From: Owenia fusiformis
Lineage: Eukaryota; Annelida; Polychaeta; Sabellida; Oweniidae
Length of the DNA stretch: 64,000 nt
Assembly (NCBI GenBank): GCA_903813345.2
Contig: CAIIXF020000001.1
Coordinates: 15,333,915 to 15,397,914 of the forward strand
Direction: 5' to 3'
In this document: positions 42,101 through 57,729 of the stretch, piece by piece
Layout: every line of letters begins with the position of its first letter
Position numbering within the stretch: position 1 is the first letter of the stretch
The notes under the pieces: generated by a model
What the model was told of the DNA's origin: nothing
The model's database searches: none
What the model saw: the letters and a program-made list of their open reading frames with translations, nothing else
Program-made: the position numbers and the translations under genes

Positions 42101-45100
42101 CAAGGGTTTTTGGGGTAAAAAGCGAAAACTGATGATTCAGCAAAAACATTAAATTTGTTCATGAAAATTCCCCTTTTTGCCTCCGTCCAAAATATGTTTC
42201 ACACTAATAAACTTCAATTCTGGTTGATTCTGAGTAGTTTTAAAAAATTTTGGTCACTTTCACATGTGACTAATAGGCAAAACTGCCCTAATTCACGTCA
42301 CCATACTAGTCAATGGGCAAAAGGGCAAACGCCTGACTTTTTATCTCGAGTTATGGATTTATGTGGCCTCACTGGCCTATCTGAGGTTCTAAAGCTATGT
42401 CTAAGCTACATCTTGACACTAAACTCGATAGGGGCCAATCATCTACTTTTTGAAATAATTGGTCAATTGTGACACTACCCCCTCTCTCTGCAGACACAAA
42501 TTGAAATTCACAAAAATGAAGGCAAAATTAATACGCCACTTGACTCGAAATTTTCCTTCAGATAACCCAAATAAACGCATTTTCAGAAGAAATGGCATGT
42601 TGCCATTGCAAAAAGATTACAACTGTGCCTACATACTAGCTTACTGACTCGTCATGATCACATTTGTGTTGGGCCTACATTTATTTTTGAATACTACTTT
42701 TTTCTATTCAGCGGAAGTGACGTATTAGGGCATTTTGGCCTAATAGCCACATGGTTGGATGATTTCTGGCTTTAAATTGCGTTTTTCCAATTTACTAGAG
42801 TTTTTCAAGTAGTTTTGTGCAGTTTAAGAATATTCTGACAGCAATTATGAAAAATATGGCTACTTCATTACCCCTGGGGTCATTTTTCCAAGAACCCAAT
42901 GGTTTTCCTTTAAATTTGACTAGTTTTTCATTTACATCATGAAATCCACTGCCTGATGGTGACATTTTTCAGTATCGTGTCAAGAATTTGAGTATTTTAT
43001 TGCATATTGCAATTTTTAGCCAAATCACTGAACCGTGAACCAGAAAATTGGACAAATTTGACCCACTTTTTGGCAAAATCTTACTAAAATCATCACTTTT
43101 TCATACTTTATTCCATTCAACAACCTCCTGATTTGAAAAATGATGACAAATTTGATCAGTTTTGACTCTGGCCTAGAGAATTGGGACTTTTGAGATATTT
43201 TTAGCTCGAATGTAGTCATTCAGAGTGAACAAATACATCAAAAATTGACACTTAACTCACCAATTTCTGACTGCACCCCCGATATGTACCTTCTTTCTAT
43301 ACTGGAAACCATAAGATGGGAAATTCAATCTTTATGATGAATAGCAACTCGTTGGCTTCCCCATTTACGACAACAAATGACATTTAGGGGTCACTAAGGA
43401 CAAAATTGTAGCCAAATATCGTCAAAATCAAGGGTTTTTGGGGTAAAAAGCGAAAACTGATGATTCAGCAAAAACATTAAATTTGTTCATGAAAATTCCC
43501 CTTTTTGCCTCCGTCCAAAATATGTTTCACACTAATAAACTTCAATTCTGGTTGATTCTGAGTAGTTTTAAAAAATTTTGGTCACTTTCACATGTGACTA
43601 ATAGGCAAAACTGCCCTAATTCACGTCACCATACTAGTCAATGGGCAAAAGGGCAAACGCCTGACTTTTTATCTCGAGTTATGGATTTATGTGGCCTCAC
43701 TGGCCTATCTGAGGTTCTAAAGCTATGTCTAAGCTACATCTTGACACTAAACTCGATAGGGGCCAATCATCTACTTTTTGAAATAATTGGTCAATTGTGA
43801 CACTACCCCCTCTCTCTGCAGACACAAATTGAAATTCACAAAAATGAAGGCAAAATTAATACGCCACTTGACTCGAAATTTTCCTTCAGATAACCCAAAT
43901 AAACGCATTTTCAGAAGAAATGGCATGTTGCCATTGCAAAAAGATTACAACTGTGCCTACATACTAGCTTACTGACTCGTCATGATCACATTTGTGTTGG
44001 GCCTACATTTATTTTTGAATACTACTTTTTTCTATTCAGCGGAAGTGACGTATTAGGGCATTTTGGCCTAATAGCCACATGGTTGGATGATTTCTGGCTT
44101 TAAATTGCGTTTTTCCAATTTACTAGAGTTTTTCAAGTAGTTTTGTGCAGTTTAAGAATATTCTGACAGCAATTATGAAAAATATGGCTACTTCATTACC
44201 CCTGGGGTCATTTTTCCAAGAACCCAATGGTTTTCCTTTAAATTTGACTAGTTTTTCATTTACATCATGAAATCCACTGCCTGATGGTGACATTTTTCAG
44301 TATCGTGTCAAGAATTTGAGTATTTTATTGCATATTGCAATTTTTAGCCAAATCACTGAACCGTGAACCAGAAAATTGGACAAATTTGACCCACTTTTTG
44401 GCAAAATCTTACTAAAATCATCACTTTTTCATACTTTATTCCATTCAACAACCTCCTGATTTGAAAAATGATGACAAATTTGATCAGTTTTGACTCTGGC
44501 CTAGAGAATTGGGACTTTTGAGATATTTTTAGCTCGAATGTAGTCATTCAGAGTGAACAAATACATCAAAAATTGACACTTAACTCACCAATTTCTGACT
44601 GCACCCCCGATATGTACCTTCTTTCTATACTGGAAACCATAAGATGGGAAATTCAATCTTTATGATGAATAGCAACTCGTTGGCTTCCCCATTTACGACA
44701 ACAAATGACATTTAGGGGTCACTAAGGACAAAATTGTAGCCAAATATCGTCAAAATCAAGGGTTTTTGGGGTAAAAAGCGAAAACTGATGATTCAGCAAA
44801 AACATTAAATTTGTTCATGAAAATTCCCCTTTTTGCCTCCGTCCAAAATATGTTTCACACTAATAAACTTCAATTCTGGTTGATTCTGAGTAGTTTTAAA
44901 AAATTTTGGTCACTTTCACATGTGACTAATAGGCAAAACTGCCCTAATTCACGTCACCATACTAGTCAATGGGCAAAAGGGCAAACGCCTGACTTTTTAT
45001 CTCGAGTTATGGATTTATGTGGCCTCACTGGCCTATCTGAGGTTCTAAAGCTATGTCTAAGCTACATCTTGACACTAAACTCGATAGGGGCCAATCATCT

Positions 45101-48100
45101 ACTTTTTGAAATAATTGGTCAATTGTGACACTACCCCCTCTCTCTGCAGACACAAATTGAAATTCACAAAAATGAAGGCAAAATTAATACGCCACTTGAC
45201 TCGAAATTTTCCTTCAGATAACCCAAATAAACGCATTTTCAGAAGAAATGGCATGTTGCCATTGCAAAAAGATTACAACTGTGCCTACATACTAGCTTAC
45301 TGACTCGTCATGATCACATTTGTGTTGGGCCTACATTTATTTTTGAATACTACTTTTTTCTATTCAGCGGAAGTGACGTATTAGGGCATTTTGGCCTAAT
45401 AGCCACATGGTTGGATGATTTCTGGCTTTAAATTGCGTTTTTTCCAATTTACTAGAGTTTTTCAAGTAGTTTTGTGCAGTTTAAGAATATTCTGACAGCA
45501 ATTATGAAAAATATGGCTACTTCATTACCCCTGGGGTCATTTTTCCAAGAACCCAATGGTTTTCCTTTAAATTTGACTAGTTTTTCATTTACATCATGAA
45601 ATCCACTGCCTGATGGTGACATTTTTCAGTATCGTGTCAAGAATTTGAGTATTTTATTGCATATTGCAATTTTTAGCCAAATCACTGAACCGTGAACCAG
45701 AAAATTGGACAAATTTGACCCACTTTTTGGCAAAATCTTACTAAAATCATCACTTTTTCATACTTTATTCCATTCAACAACCTCCTGATTTGAAAAATGA
45801 TGACAAATTTGATCAGTTTTGACTCTGGCCTAGAGAATTGGGACTTTTGAGATATTTTTAGCTCGAATGTAGTCATTCAGAGTGAACAAATACATCAAAA
45901 ATTGACACTTAACTCACCAATTTCTGACTGCACCCCCGATATGTACCTTCTTTCTATACTGGAAACCATAAGATGGGAAATTCAATCTTTATGATGAATA
46001 GCAACTCGTTGGCTTCCCCATTTACGACAACAAATGACATTTAGGGGTCACTAAGGACAAAATTGTAGCCAAATATCGTCAAAATCAAGGGTTTTTGGGG
46101 TAAAAAGCGAAAACTGATGATTCAGCAAAAACATTAAATTTGTTCATGAAAATTCCCCTTTTTGCCTCCGTCCAAAATATGTTTCACACTAATAAACTTC
46201 AATTCTGGTTGATTCTGAGTAGTTTTAAAAAATTTTGGTCACTTTCACATGTGACTAATAGGCAAAACTGCCCTAATTCACGTCACCATACTAGTCAATG
46301 GGCAAAAGGGCAAACGCCTGACTTTTTATCTCGAGTTATGGATTTATGTGGCCTCACTGGCCTATCTGAGGTTCTAAAGCTATGTCTAAGCTACATCTTG
46401 ACACTAAACTCGATAGGGGCCAATCATCTACTTTTTGAAATAATTGGTCAATTGTGACACTACCCCCTCTCTCTGCAGACACAAATTGAAATTCACAAAA
46501 ATGAAGGCAAAATTAATACGCCACTTGACTCGAAATTTTCCTTCAGATAACCCAAATAAACGCATTTTCAGAAGAAATGGCATGTTGCCATTGCAAAAAG
46601 ATTACAACTGTGCCTACATACTAGCTTACTGACTCGTCATGATCACATTTGTGTTGGGCCTACATTTATTTTTGAATACTACTTTTTTCTATTCAGCGGA
46701 AGTGACGTATTAGGGCATTTTGGCCTAATAGCCACATGGTTGGATGATTTCTGGCTTTAAATTGCGTTTTTTCCAATTTACTAGAGTTTTTCAAGTAGTT
46801 TTGTGCAGTTTAAGAATATTCTGACAGCAATTATGAAAAATATGGCTACTTCATTACCCCTGGGGTCATTTTTCCAAGAACCCAATGGTTTTCCTTTAAA
46901 TTTGACTAGTTTTTCATTTACATCATGAAATCCACTGCCTGATGGTGACATTTTTCAGTATCGTGTCAAGAATTTGAGTATTTTATTGCATATTGCAATT
47001 TTTAGCCAAATCACTGAACCGTGAACCAGAAAATTGGACAAATTTGACCCACTTTTTGGCAAAATCTTACTAAAATCATCACTTTTTCATACTTTATTCC
47101 ATTCAACAACCTCCTGATTTGAAAAATGATGACAAATTTGATCAGTTTTGACTCTGGCCTAGAGAATTGGGACTTTTGAGATATTTTTAGCTCGAATGTA
47201 GTCATTCAGAGTGAACAAATACATCAAAAATTGACACTTAACTCACCAATTTCTGACTGCACCCCCGATATGTACCTTCTTTCTATACTGGAAACCATAA
47301 GATGGGAAATTCAATCTTTATGATGAATAGCAACTCGTTGGCTTCCCCATTTACGACAACAAATGACATTTAGGGGTCACTAAGGACAAAATTGTAGCCA
47401 AATATCGTCAAAATCAAGGGTTTTTGGGGTAAAAAGCGAAAACTGATGATTCAGCAAAAACATTAAATTTGTTCATGAAAATTCCCCTTTTTGCCTCCGT
47501 CCAAAATATGTTTCACACTAATAAACTTCAATTCTGGTTGATTCTGAGTAGTTTTAAAAAATTTTGGTCACTTTCACATGTGACTAATAGGCAAAACTGC
47601 CCTAATTCACGTCACCATACTAGTCAATGGGCAAAAGGGCAAACGCCTGACTTTTTATCTCGAGTTATGGATTTATGTGGCCTCACTGGCCTATCTGAGG
47701 TTCTAAAGCTATGTCTAAGCTACATCTTGACACTAAACTCGATAGGGGCCAATCATCTACTTTTTGAAATAATTGGTCAATTGTGACACTACCCCCTCTC
47801 TCTGCAGACACAAATTGAAATTCACAAAAATGAAGGCAAAATTAATACGCCACTTGACTCGAAATTTTCCTTCAGATAACCCAAATAAACGCATTTTCAG
47901 AAGAAATGGCATGTTGCCATTGCAAAAAGATTACAACTGTGCCTACATACTAGCTTACTGACTCGTCATGATCACATTTGTGTTGGGCCTACATTTATTT
48001 TTGAATACTACTTTTTTCTATTCAGCGGAAGTGACGTATTAGGGCATTTTGGCCTAATAGCCACATGGTTGGATGATTTCTGGCTTTAAATTGCGTTTTT

Positions 48101-51100
48101 CCAATTTACTAGAGTTTTTCAAGTAGTTTTGTGCAGTTTAAGAATATTCTGACAGCAATTATGAAAAATATGGCTACTTCATTACCCCTGGGGTCATTTT
48201 TCCAAGAACCCAATGGTTTTCCTTTAAATTTGACTAGTTTTTCATTTACATCATGAAATCCACTGCCTGATGGTGACATTTTTCAGTATCGTGTCAAGAA
48301 TTTGAGTATTTTATTGCATATTGCAATTTTTAGCCAAATCACTGAACCGTGAACCAGAAAATTGGACAAATTTGACCCACTTTTTGGCAAAATCTTACTA
48401 AAATCATCACTTTTTCATACTTTATTCCATTCAACAACCTCCTGATTTGAAAAATGATGACAAATTTGATCAGTTTTGACTCTGGCCTAGAGAATTGGGA
48501 CTTTTGAGATATTTTTAGCTCGAATGTAGTCATTCAGAGTGAACAAATACATCAAAAATTGACACTTAACTCACCAATTTCTGACTGCACCCCCGATATG
48601 TACCTTCTTTCTATACTGGAAACCATAAGATGGGAAATTCAATCTTTATGATGAATAGCAACTCGTTGGCTTCCCCATTTACGACAACAAATGACATTTA
48701 GGGGTCACTAAGGACAAAATTGTAGCCAAATATCGTCAAAATCAAGGGTTTTTGGGGTAAAAAGCGAAAACTGATGATTCAGCAAAAACATTAAATTTGT
48801 TCATGAAAATTCCCCTTTTTGCCTCCGTCCAAAATATGTTTCACACTAATAAACTTCAATTCTGGTTGATTCTGAGTAGTTTTAAAAAATTTTGGTCACT
48901 TTCACATGTGACTAATAGGCAAAACTGCCCTAATTCACGTCACCATACTAGTCAATGGGCAAAAGGGCAAACGCCTGACTTTTTATCTCGAGTTATGGAT
49001 TTATGTGGCCTCACTGGCCTATCTGAGGTTCTAAAGCTATGTCTAAGCTACATCTTGACACTAAACTCGATAGGGGCCAATCATCTACTTTTTGAAATAA
49101 TTGGTCAATTGTGACACTACCCCCTCTCTCTGCAGACACAAATTGAAATTCACAAAAATGAAGGCAAAATTAATACGCCACTTGACTCGAAATTTTCCTT
49201 CAGATAACCCAAATAAACGCATTTTCAGAAGAAATGGCATGTTGCCATTGCAAAAAGATTACAACTGTGCCTACATACTAGCTTACTGACTCGTCATGAT
49301 CACATTTGTGTTGGGCCTACATTTATTTTTGAATACTACTTTTTTCTATTCAGCGGAAGTGACGTATTAGGGCATTTTGGCCTAATAGCCACATGGTTGG
49401 ATGATTTCTGGCTTTAAATTGCGTTTTTCCAATTTACTAGAGTTTTTCAAGTAGTTTTGTGCAGTTTAAGAATATTCTGACAGCAATTATGAAAAATATG
49501 GCTACTTCATTACCCCTGGGGTCATTTTTCCAAGAACCCAATGGTTTTCCTTTAAATTTGACTAGTTTTTCATTTACATCATGAAATCCACTGCCTGATG
49601 GTGACATTTTTCAGTATCGTGTCAAGAATTTGAGTATTTTATTGCATATTGCAATTTTTAGCCAAATCACTGAACCGTGAACCAGAAAATTGGACAAATT
49701 TGACCCACTTTTTGGCAAAATCTTACTAAAATCATCACTTTTTCATACTTTATTCCATTCAACAACCTCCTGATTTGAAAAATGATGACAAATTTGATCA
49801 GTTTTGACTCTGGCCTAGAGAATTGGGACTTTTGAGATATTTTTAGCTCGAATGTAGTCATTCAGAGTGAACAAATACATCAAAAATTGACACTTAACTC
49901 ACCAATTTCTGACTGCACCCCCGATATGTACCTTCTTTCTATACTGGAAACCATAAGATGGGAAATTCAATCTTTATGATGAATAGCAACTCGTTGGCTT
50001 CCCCATTTACGACAACAAATGACATTTAGGGGTCACTAAGGACAAAATTGTAGCCAAATATCGTCAAAATCAAGGGTTTTTGGGGTAAAAAGCGAAAACT
50101 GATGATTCAGCAAAAACATTAAATTTGTTCATGAAAATTCCCCTTTTTGCCTCCGTCCAAAATATGTTTCACACTAATAAACTTCAATTCTGGTTGATTC
50201 TGAGTAGTTTTAAAAAATTTTGGTCACTTTCACATGTGACTAATAGGCAAAACTGCCCTAATTCACGTCACCATACTAGTCAATGGGCAAAAGGGCAAAC
50301 GCCTGACTTTTTATCTCGAGTTATGGATTTATGTGGCCTCACTGGCCTATCTGAGGTTCTAAAGCTATGTCTAAGCTACATCTTGACACTAAACTCGATA
50401 GGGGCCAATCATCTACTTTTTGAAATAATTGGTCAATTGTGACACTACCCCCTCTCTCTGCAGACACAAATTGAAATTCACAAAAATGAAGGCAAAATTA
50501 ATACGCCACTTGACTCGAAATTTTCCTTCAGATAACCCAAATAAACGCATTTTCAGAAGAAATGGCATGTTGCCATTGCAAAAAGATTACAACTGTGCCT
50601 ACATACTAGCTTACTGACTCGTCATGATCACATTTGTGTTGGGCCTACATTTATTTTTGAATACTACTTTTTTCTATTCAGCGGAAGTGACGTATTAGGG
50701 CATTTTGGCCTAATAGCCACATGGTTGGATGATTTCTGGCTTTAAATTGCGTTTTTCCAATTTACTAGAGTTTTTCAAGTAGTTTTGTGCAGTTTAAGAA
50801 TATTCTGACAGCAATTATGAAAAATATGGCTACTTCATTACCCCTGGGGTCATTTTTCCAAGAACCCAATGGTTTTCCTTTAAATTTGACTAGTTTTTCA
50901 TTTACATCATGAAATCCACTGCCTGATGGTGACATTTTTCAGTATCGTGTCAAGAATTTGAGTATTTTATTGCATATTGCAATTTTTAGCCAAATCACTG
51001 AACCGTGAACCAGAAAATTGGACAAATTTGACCCACTTTTTGGCAAAATCTTACTAAAATCATCACTTTTTCATACTTTATTCCATTCAACAACCTCCTG

Positions 51101-54100
51101 ATTTGAAAAATGATGACAAATTTGATCAGTTTTGACTCTGGCCTAGAGAATTGGGACTTTTGAGATATTTTTAGCTCGAATGTAGTCATTCAGAGTGAAC
51201 AAATACATCAAAAATTGACACTTAACTCACCAATTTCTGACTGCACCCCCGATATGTACCTTCTTTCTATACTGGAAACCATAAGATGGGAAATTCAATC
51301 TTTATGATGAATAGCAACTCGTTGGCTTCCCCATTTACGACAACAAATGACATTTAGGGGTCACTAAGGACAAAATTGTAGCCAAATATCGTCAAAATCA
51401 AGGGTTTTTGGGGTAAAAAGCGAAAACTGATGATTCAGCAAAAACATTAAATTTGTTCATGAAAATTCCCCTTTTTGCCTCCGTCCAAAATATGTTTCAC
51501 ACTAATAAACTTCAATTCTGGTTGATTCTGAGTAGTTTTAAAAAATTTTGGTCACTTTCACATGTGACTAATAGGCAAAACTGCCCTAATTCACGTCACC
51601 ATACTAGTCAATGGGCAAAAGGGCAAACGCCTGACTTTTTATCTCGAGTTATGGATTTATGTGGCCTCACTGGCCTATCTGAGGTTCTAAAGCTATGTCT
51701 AAGCTACATCTTGACACTAAACTCGATAGGGGCCAATCATCTACTTTTTGAAATAATTGGTCAATTGTGACACTACCCCCTCTCTCTGCAGACACAAATT
51801 GAAATTCACAAAAATGAAGGCAAAATTAATACGCCACTTGACTCGAAATTTTCCTTCAGATAACCCAAATAAACGCATTTTCAGAAGAAATGGCATGTTG
51901 CCATTGCAAAAAGATTACAACTGTGCCTACATACTAGCTTACTGACTCGTCATGATCACATTTGTGTTGGGCCTACATTTATTTTTGAATACTACTTTTT
52001 TCTATTCAGCGGAAGTGACGTATTAGGGCATTTTGGCCTAATAGCCACATGGTTGGATGATTTCTGGCTTTAAATTGCGTTTTTTCCAATTTACTAGAGT
52101 TTTTCAAGTAGTTTTGTGCAGTTTAAGAATATTCTGACAGCAATTATGAAAAATATGGCTACTTCATTACCCCTGGGGTCATTTTTCCAAGAACCCAATG
52201 GTTTTCCTTTAAATTTGACTAGTTTTTCATTTACATCATGAAATCCACTGCCTGATGGTGACATTTTTCAGTATCGTGTCAAGAATTTGAGTATTTTATT
52301 GCATATTGCAATTTTTAGCCAAATCACTGAACCGTGAACCAGAAAATTGGACAAATTTGACCCACTTTTTGGCAAAATCTTACTAAAATCATCACTTTTT
52401 CATACTTTATTCCATTCAACAACCTCCTGATTTGAAAAATGATGACAAATTTGATCAGTTTTGACTCTGGCCTAGAGAATTGGGACTTTTGAGATATTTT
52501 TAGCTCGAATGTAGTCATTCAGAGTGAACAAATACATCAAAAATTGACACTTAACTCACCAATTTCTGACTGCACCCCCGATATGTACCTTCTTTCTATA
52601 CTGGAAACCATAAGATGGGAAATTCAATCTTTATGATGAATAGCAACTCGTTGGCTTCCCCATTTACGACAACAAATGACATTTAGGGGTCACTAAGGAC
52701 AAAATTGTAGCCAAATATCGTCAAAATCAAGGGTTTTTGGGGTAAAAAGCGAAAACTGATGATTCAGCAAAAACATTAAATTTGTTCATGAAAATTCCCC
52801 TTTTTGCCTCCGTCCAAAATATGTTTCACACTAATAAACTTCAATTCTGGTTGATTCTGAGTAGTTTTAAAAAATTTTGGTCACTTTCACATGTGACTAA
52901 TAGGCAAAACTGCCCTAATTCACGTCACCATACTAGTCAATGGGCAAAAGGGCAAACGCCTGACTTTTTATCTCGAGTTATGGATTTATGTGGCCTCACT
53001 GGCCTATCTGAGGTTCTAAAGCTATGTCTAAGCTACATCTTGACACTAAACTCGATAGGGGCCAATCATCTACTTTTTGAAATAATTGGTCAATTGTGAC
53101 ACTACCCCCTCTCTCTGCAGACACAAATTGAAATTCACAAAAATGAAGGCAAAATTAATACGCCACTTGACTCGAAATTTTCCTTCAGATAACCCAAATA
53201 AACGCATTTTCAGAAGAAATGGCATGTTGCCATTGCAAAAAGATTACAACTGTGCCTACATACTAGCTTACTGACTCGTCATGATCACATTTGTGTTGGG
53301 CCTACATTTATTTTTGAATACTACTTTTTTCTATTCAGCGGAAGTGACGTATTAGGGCATTTTGGCCTAATAGCCACATGGTTGGATGATTTCTGGCTTT
53401 AAATTGCGTTTTTCCAATTTACTAGAGTTTTTCAAGTAGTTTTGTGCAGTTTAAGAATATTCTGACAGCAATTATGAAAAATATGGCTACTTCATTACCC
53501 CTGGGGTCATTTTTCCAAGAACCCAATGGTTTTCCTTTAAATTTGACTAGTTTTTCATTTACATCATGAAATCCACTGCCTGATGGTGACATTTTTCAGT
53601 ATCGTGTCAAGAATTTGAGTATTTTATTGCATATTGCAATTTTTAGCCAAATCACTGAACCGTGAACCAGAAAATTGGACAAATTTGACCCACTTTTTGG
53701 CAAAATCTTACTAAAATCATCACTTTTTCATACTTTATTCCATTCAACAACCTCCTGATTTGAAAAATGATGACAAATTTGATCAGTTTTGACTCTGGCC
53801 TAGAGAATTGGGACTTTTGAGATATTTTTAGCTCGAATGTAGTCATTCAGAGTGAACAAATACATCAAAAATTGACACTTAACTCACCAATTTCTGACTG
53901 CACCCCCGATATGTACCTTCTTTCTATACTGGAAACCATAAGATGGGAAATTCAATCTTTATGATGAATAGCAACTCGTTGGCTTCCCCATTTACGACAA
54001 CAAATGACATTTAGGGGTCACTAAGGACAAAATTGTAGCCAAATATCGTCAAAATCAAGGGTTTTTGGGGTAAAAAGCGAAAACTGATGATTCAGCAAAA

Positions 54101-57100
54101 ACATTAAATTTGTTCATGAAAATTCCCCTTTTTGCCTCCGTCCAAAATATGTTTCACACTAATAAACTTCAATTCTGGTTGATTCTGAGTAGTTTTAAAA
54201 AATTTTGGTCACTTTCACATGTGACTAATAGGCAAAACTGCCCTAATTCACGTCACCATACTAGTCAATGGGCAAAAGGGCAAACGCCTGACTTTTTATC
54301 TCGAGTTATGGATTTATGTGGCCTCACTGGCCTATCTGAGGTTCTAAAGCTATGTCTAAGCTACATCTTGACACTAAACTCGATAGGGGCCAATCATCTA
54401 CTTTTTGAAATAATTGGTCAATTGTGACACTACCCCCTCTCTCTGCAGACACAAATTGAAATTCACAAAAATGAAGGCAAAATTAATACGCCACTTGACT
54501 CGAAATTTTCCTTCAGATAACCCAAATAAACGCATTTTCAGAAGAAATGGCATGTTGCCATTGCAAAAAGATTACAACTGTGCCTACATACTAGCTTACT
54601 GACTCGTCATGATCACATTTGTGTTGGGCCTACATTTATTTTTGAATACTACTTTTTTCTATTCAGCGGAAGTGACGTATTAGGGCATTTTGGCCTAATA
54701 GCCACATGGTTGGATGATTTCTGGCTTTAAATTGCGTTTTTCCAATTTACTAGAGTTTTTCAAGTAGTTTTGTGCAGTTTAAGAATATTCTGACAGCAAT
54801 TATGAAAAATATGGCTACTTCATTACCCCTGGGGTCATTTTTCCAAGAACCCAATGGTTTTCCTTTAAATTTGACTAGTTTTTCATTTACATCATGAAAT
54901 CCACTGCCTGATGGTGACATTTTTCAGTATCGTGTCAAGAATTTGAGTATTTTATTGCATATTGCAATTTTTAGCCAAATCACTGAACCGTGAACCAGAA
55001 AATTGGACAAATTTGACCCACTTTTTGGCAAAATCTTACTAAAATCATCACTTTTTCATACTTTATTCCATTCAACAACCTCCTGATTTGAAAAATGATG
55101 ACAAATTTGATCAGTTTTGACTCTGGCCTAGAGAATTGGGACTTTTGAGATATTTTTAGCTCGAATGTAGTCATTCAGAGTGAACAAATACATCAAAAAT
55201 TGACACTTAACTCACCAATTTCTGACTGCACCCCCGATATGTACCTTCTTTCTATACTGGAAACCATAAGATGGGAAATTCAATCTTTATGATGAATAGC
55301 AACTCGTTGGCTTCCCCATTTACGACAACAAATGACATTTAGGGGTCACTAAGGACAAAATTGTAGCCAAATATCGTCAAAATCAAGGGTTTTTGGGGTA
55401 AAAAGCGAAAACTGATGATTCAGCAAAAACATTAAATTTGTTCATGAAAATTCCCCTTTTTGCCTCCGTCCAAAATATGTTTCACACTAATAAACTTCAA
55501 TTCTGGTTGATTCTGAGTAGTTTTAAAAAATTTTGGTCACTTTCACATGTGACTAATAGGCAAAACTGCCCTAATTCACGTCACCATACTAGTCAATGGG
55601 CAAAAGGGCAAACGCCTGACTTTTTATCTCGAGTTATGGATTTATGTGGCCTCACTGGCCTATCTGAGGTTCTAAAGCTATGTCTAAGCTACATCTTGAC
55701 ACTAAACTCGATAGGGGCCAATCATCTACTTTTTGAAATAATTGGTCAATTGTGACACTACCCCCTCTCTCTGCAGACACAAATTGAAATTCACAAAAAT
55801 GAAGGCAAAATTAATACGCCACTTGACTCGAAATTTTCCTTCAGATAACCCAAATAAACGCATTTTCAGAAGAAATGGCATGTTGCCATTGCAAAAAGAT
55901 TACAACTGTGCCTACATACTAGCTTACTGACTCGTCATGATCACATTTGTGTTGGGCCTACATTTATTTTTGAATACTACTTTTTTCTATTCAGCGGAAG
56001 TGACGTATTAGGGCATTTTGGCCTAATAGCCACATGGTTGGATGATTTCTGGCTTTAAATTGCGTTTTTCCAATTTACTAGAGTTTTTCAAGTAGTTTTG
56101 TGCAGTTTAAGAATATTCTGACAGCAATTATGAAAAATATGGCTACTTCATTACCCCTGGGGTCATTTTTCCAAGAACCCAATGGTTTTCCTTTAAATTT
56201 GACTAGTTTTTCATTTACATCATGAAATCCACTGCCTGATGGTGACATTTTTCAGTATCGTGTCAAGAATTTGAGTATTTTATTGCATATTGCAATTTTT
56301 AGCCAAATCACTGAACCGTGAACCAGAAAATTGGACAAATTTGACCCACTTTTTGGCAAAATCTTACTAAAATCATCACTTTTTCATACTTTATTCCATT
56401 CAACAACCTCCTGATTTGAAAAATGATGACAAATTTGATCAGTTTTGACTCTGGCCTAGAGAATTGGGACTTTTGAGATATTTTTAGCTCGAATGTAGTC
56501 ATTCAGAGTGAACAAATACATCAAAAATTGACACTTAACTCACCAATTTCTGACTGCACCCCCGATATGTACCTTCTTTCTATACTGGAAACCATAAGAT
56601 GGGAAATTCAATCTTTATGATGAATAGCAACTCGTTGGCTTCCCCATTTACGACAACAAATGACATTTAGGGGTCACTAAGGACAAAATTGTAGCCAAAT
56701 ATCGTCAAAATCAAGGGTTTTTGGGGTAAAAAGCGAAAACTGATGATTCAGCAAAAACATTAAATTTGTTCATGAAAATTCCCCTTTTTGCCTCCGTCCA
56801 AAATATGTTTCACACTAATAAACTTCAATTCTGGTTGATTCTGAGTAGTTTTAAAAAATTTTGGTCACTTTCACATGTGACTAATAGGCAAAACTGCCCT
56901 AATTCACGTCACCATACTAGTCAATGGGCAAAAGGGCAAACGCCTGACTTTTTATCTCGAGTTATGGATTTATGTGGCCTCACTGGCCTATCTGAGGTTC
57001 TAAAGCTATGTCTAAGCTACATCTTGACACTAAACTCGATAGGGGCCAATCATCTACTTTTTGAAATAATTGGTCAATTGTGACACTACCCCCTCTCTCT

Positions 57101-57729
57101 GCAGACACAAATTGAAATTCACAAAAATGAAGGCAAAATTAATACGCCACTTGACTCGAAATTTTCCTTCAGATAACCCAAATAAACGCATTTTCAGAAG
57201 AAATGGCATGTTGCCATTGCAAAAAGATTACAACTGTGCCTACATACTAGCTTACTGACTCGTCATGATCACATTTGTGTTGGGCCTACATTTATTTTTG
57301 AATACTACTTTTTTCTATTCAGCGGAAGTGACGTATTAGGGCATTTTGGCCTAATAGCCACATGGTTGGATGATTTCTGGCTTTAAATTGCGTTTTTTCC
57401 AATTTACTAGAGTTTTTCAAGTAGTTTTGTGCAGTTTAAGAATATTCTGACAGCAATTATGAAAAATATGGCTACTTCATTACCCCTGGGGTCATTTTTC
57501 CAAGAACCCAATGGTTTTCCTTTAAATTTGACTAGTTTTTCATTTACATCATGAAATCCACTGCCTGATGGTGACATTTTTCAGTATCGTGTCAAGAATT
57601 TGAGTATTTTATTGCATATTGCAATTTTTAGCCAAATCACTGAACCGTGAACCAGAAAATTGGACAAATTTGACCCACTTTTTGGCAAAATCTTACTAAA
57701 ATCATCACTTTTTCATACTTTATTCCATT
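39133..57729 (+). repeat. Run of fourteen long units (units 34-47)
   Basis: Unit starts are 39133, 40462, 41790, 43118, 44446, 45775, 47104, 48432, 49760, 51088, 52417, 53745, 55073 and 56401. T6 occurs in units 34, 38, 39, 43 and 47; the rest are T5. Insert copies lie at 39620-40082, 40949-41411, 42277-42739, 43605-44067, 44933-45395, 46262-46724, 47591-48053, 48919-49381, 50247-50709, 51575-52037, 52904-53366, 54232-54694, 55560-56022 and 56888-57350. The T5/T6 marks repeat with a period of four to five units, suggesting amplification of multi-unit blocks. Confidence 0.95.
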
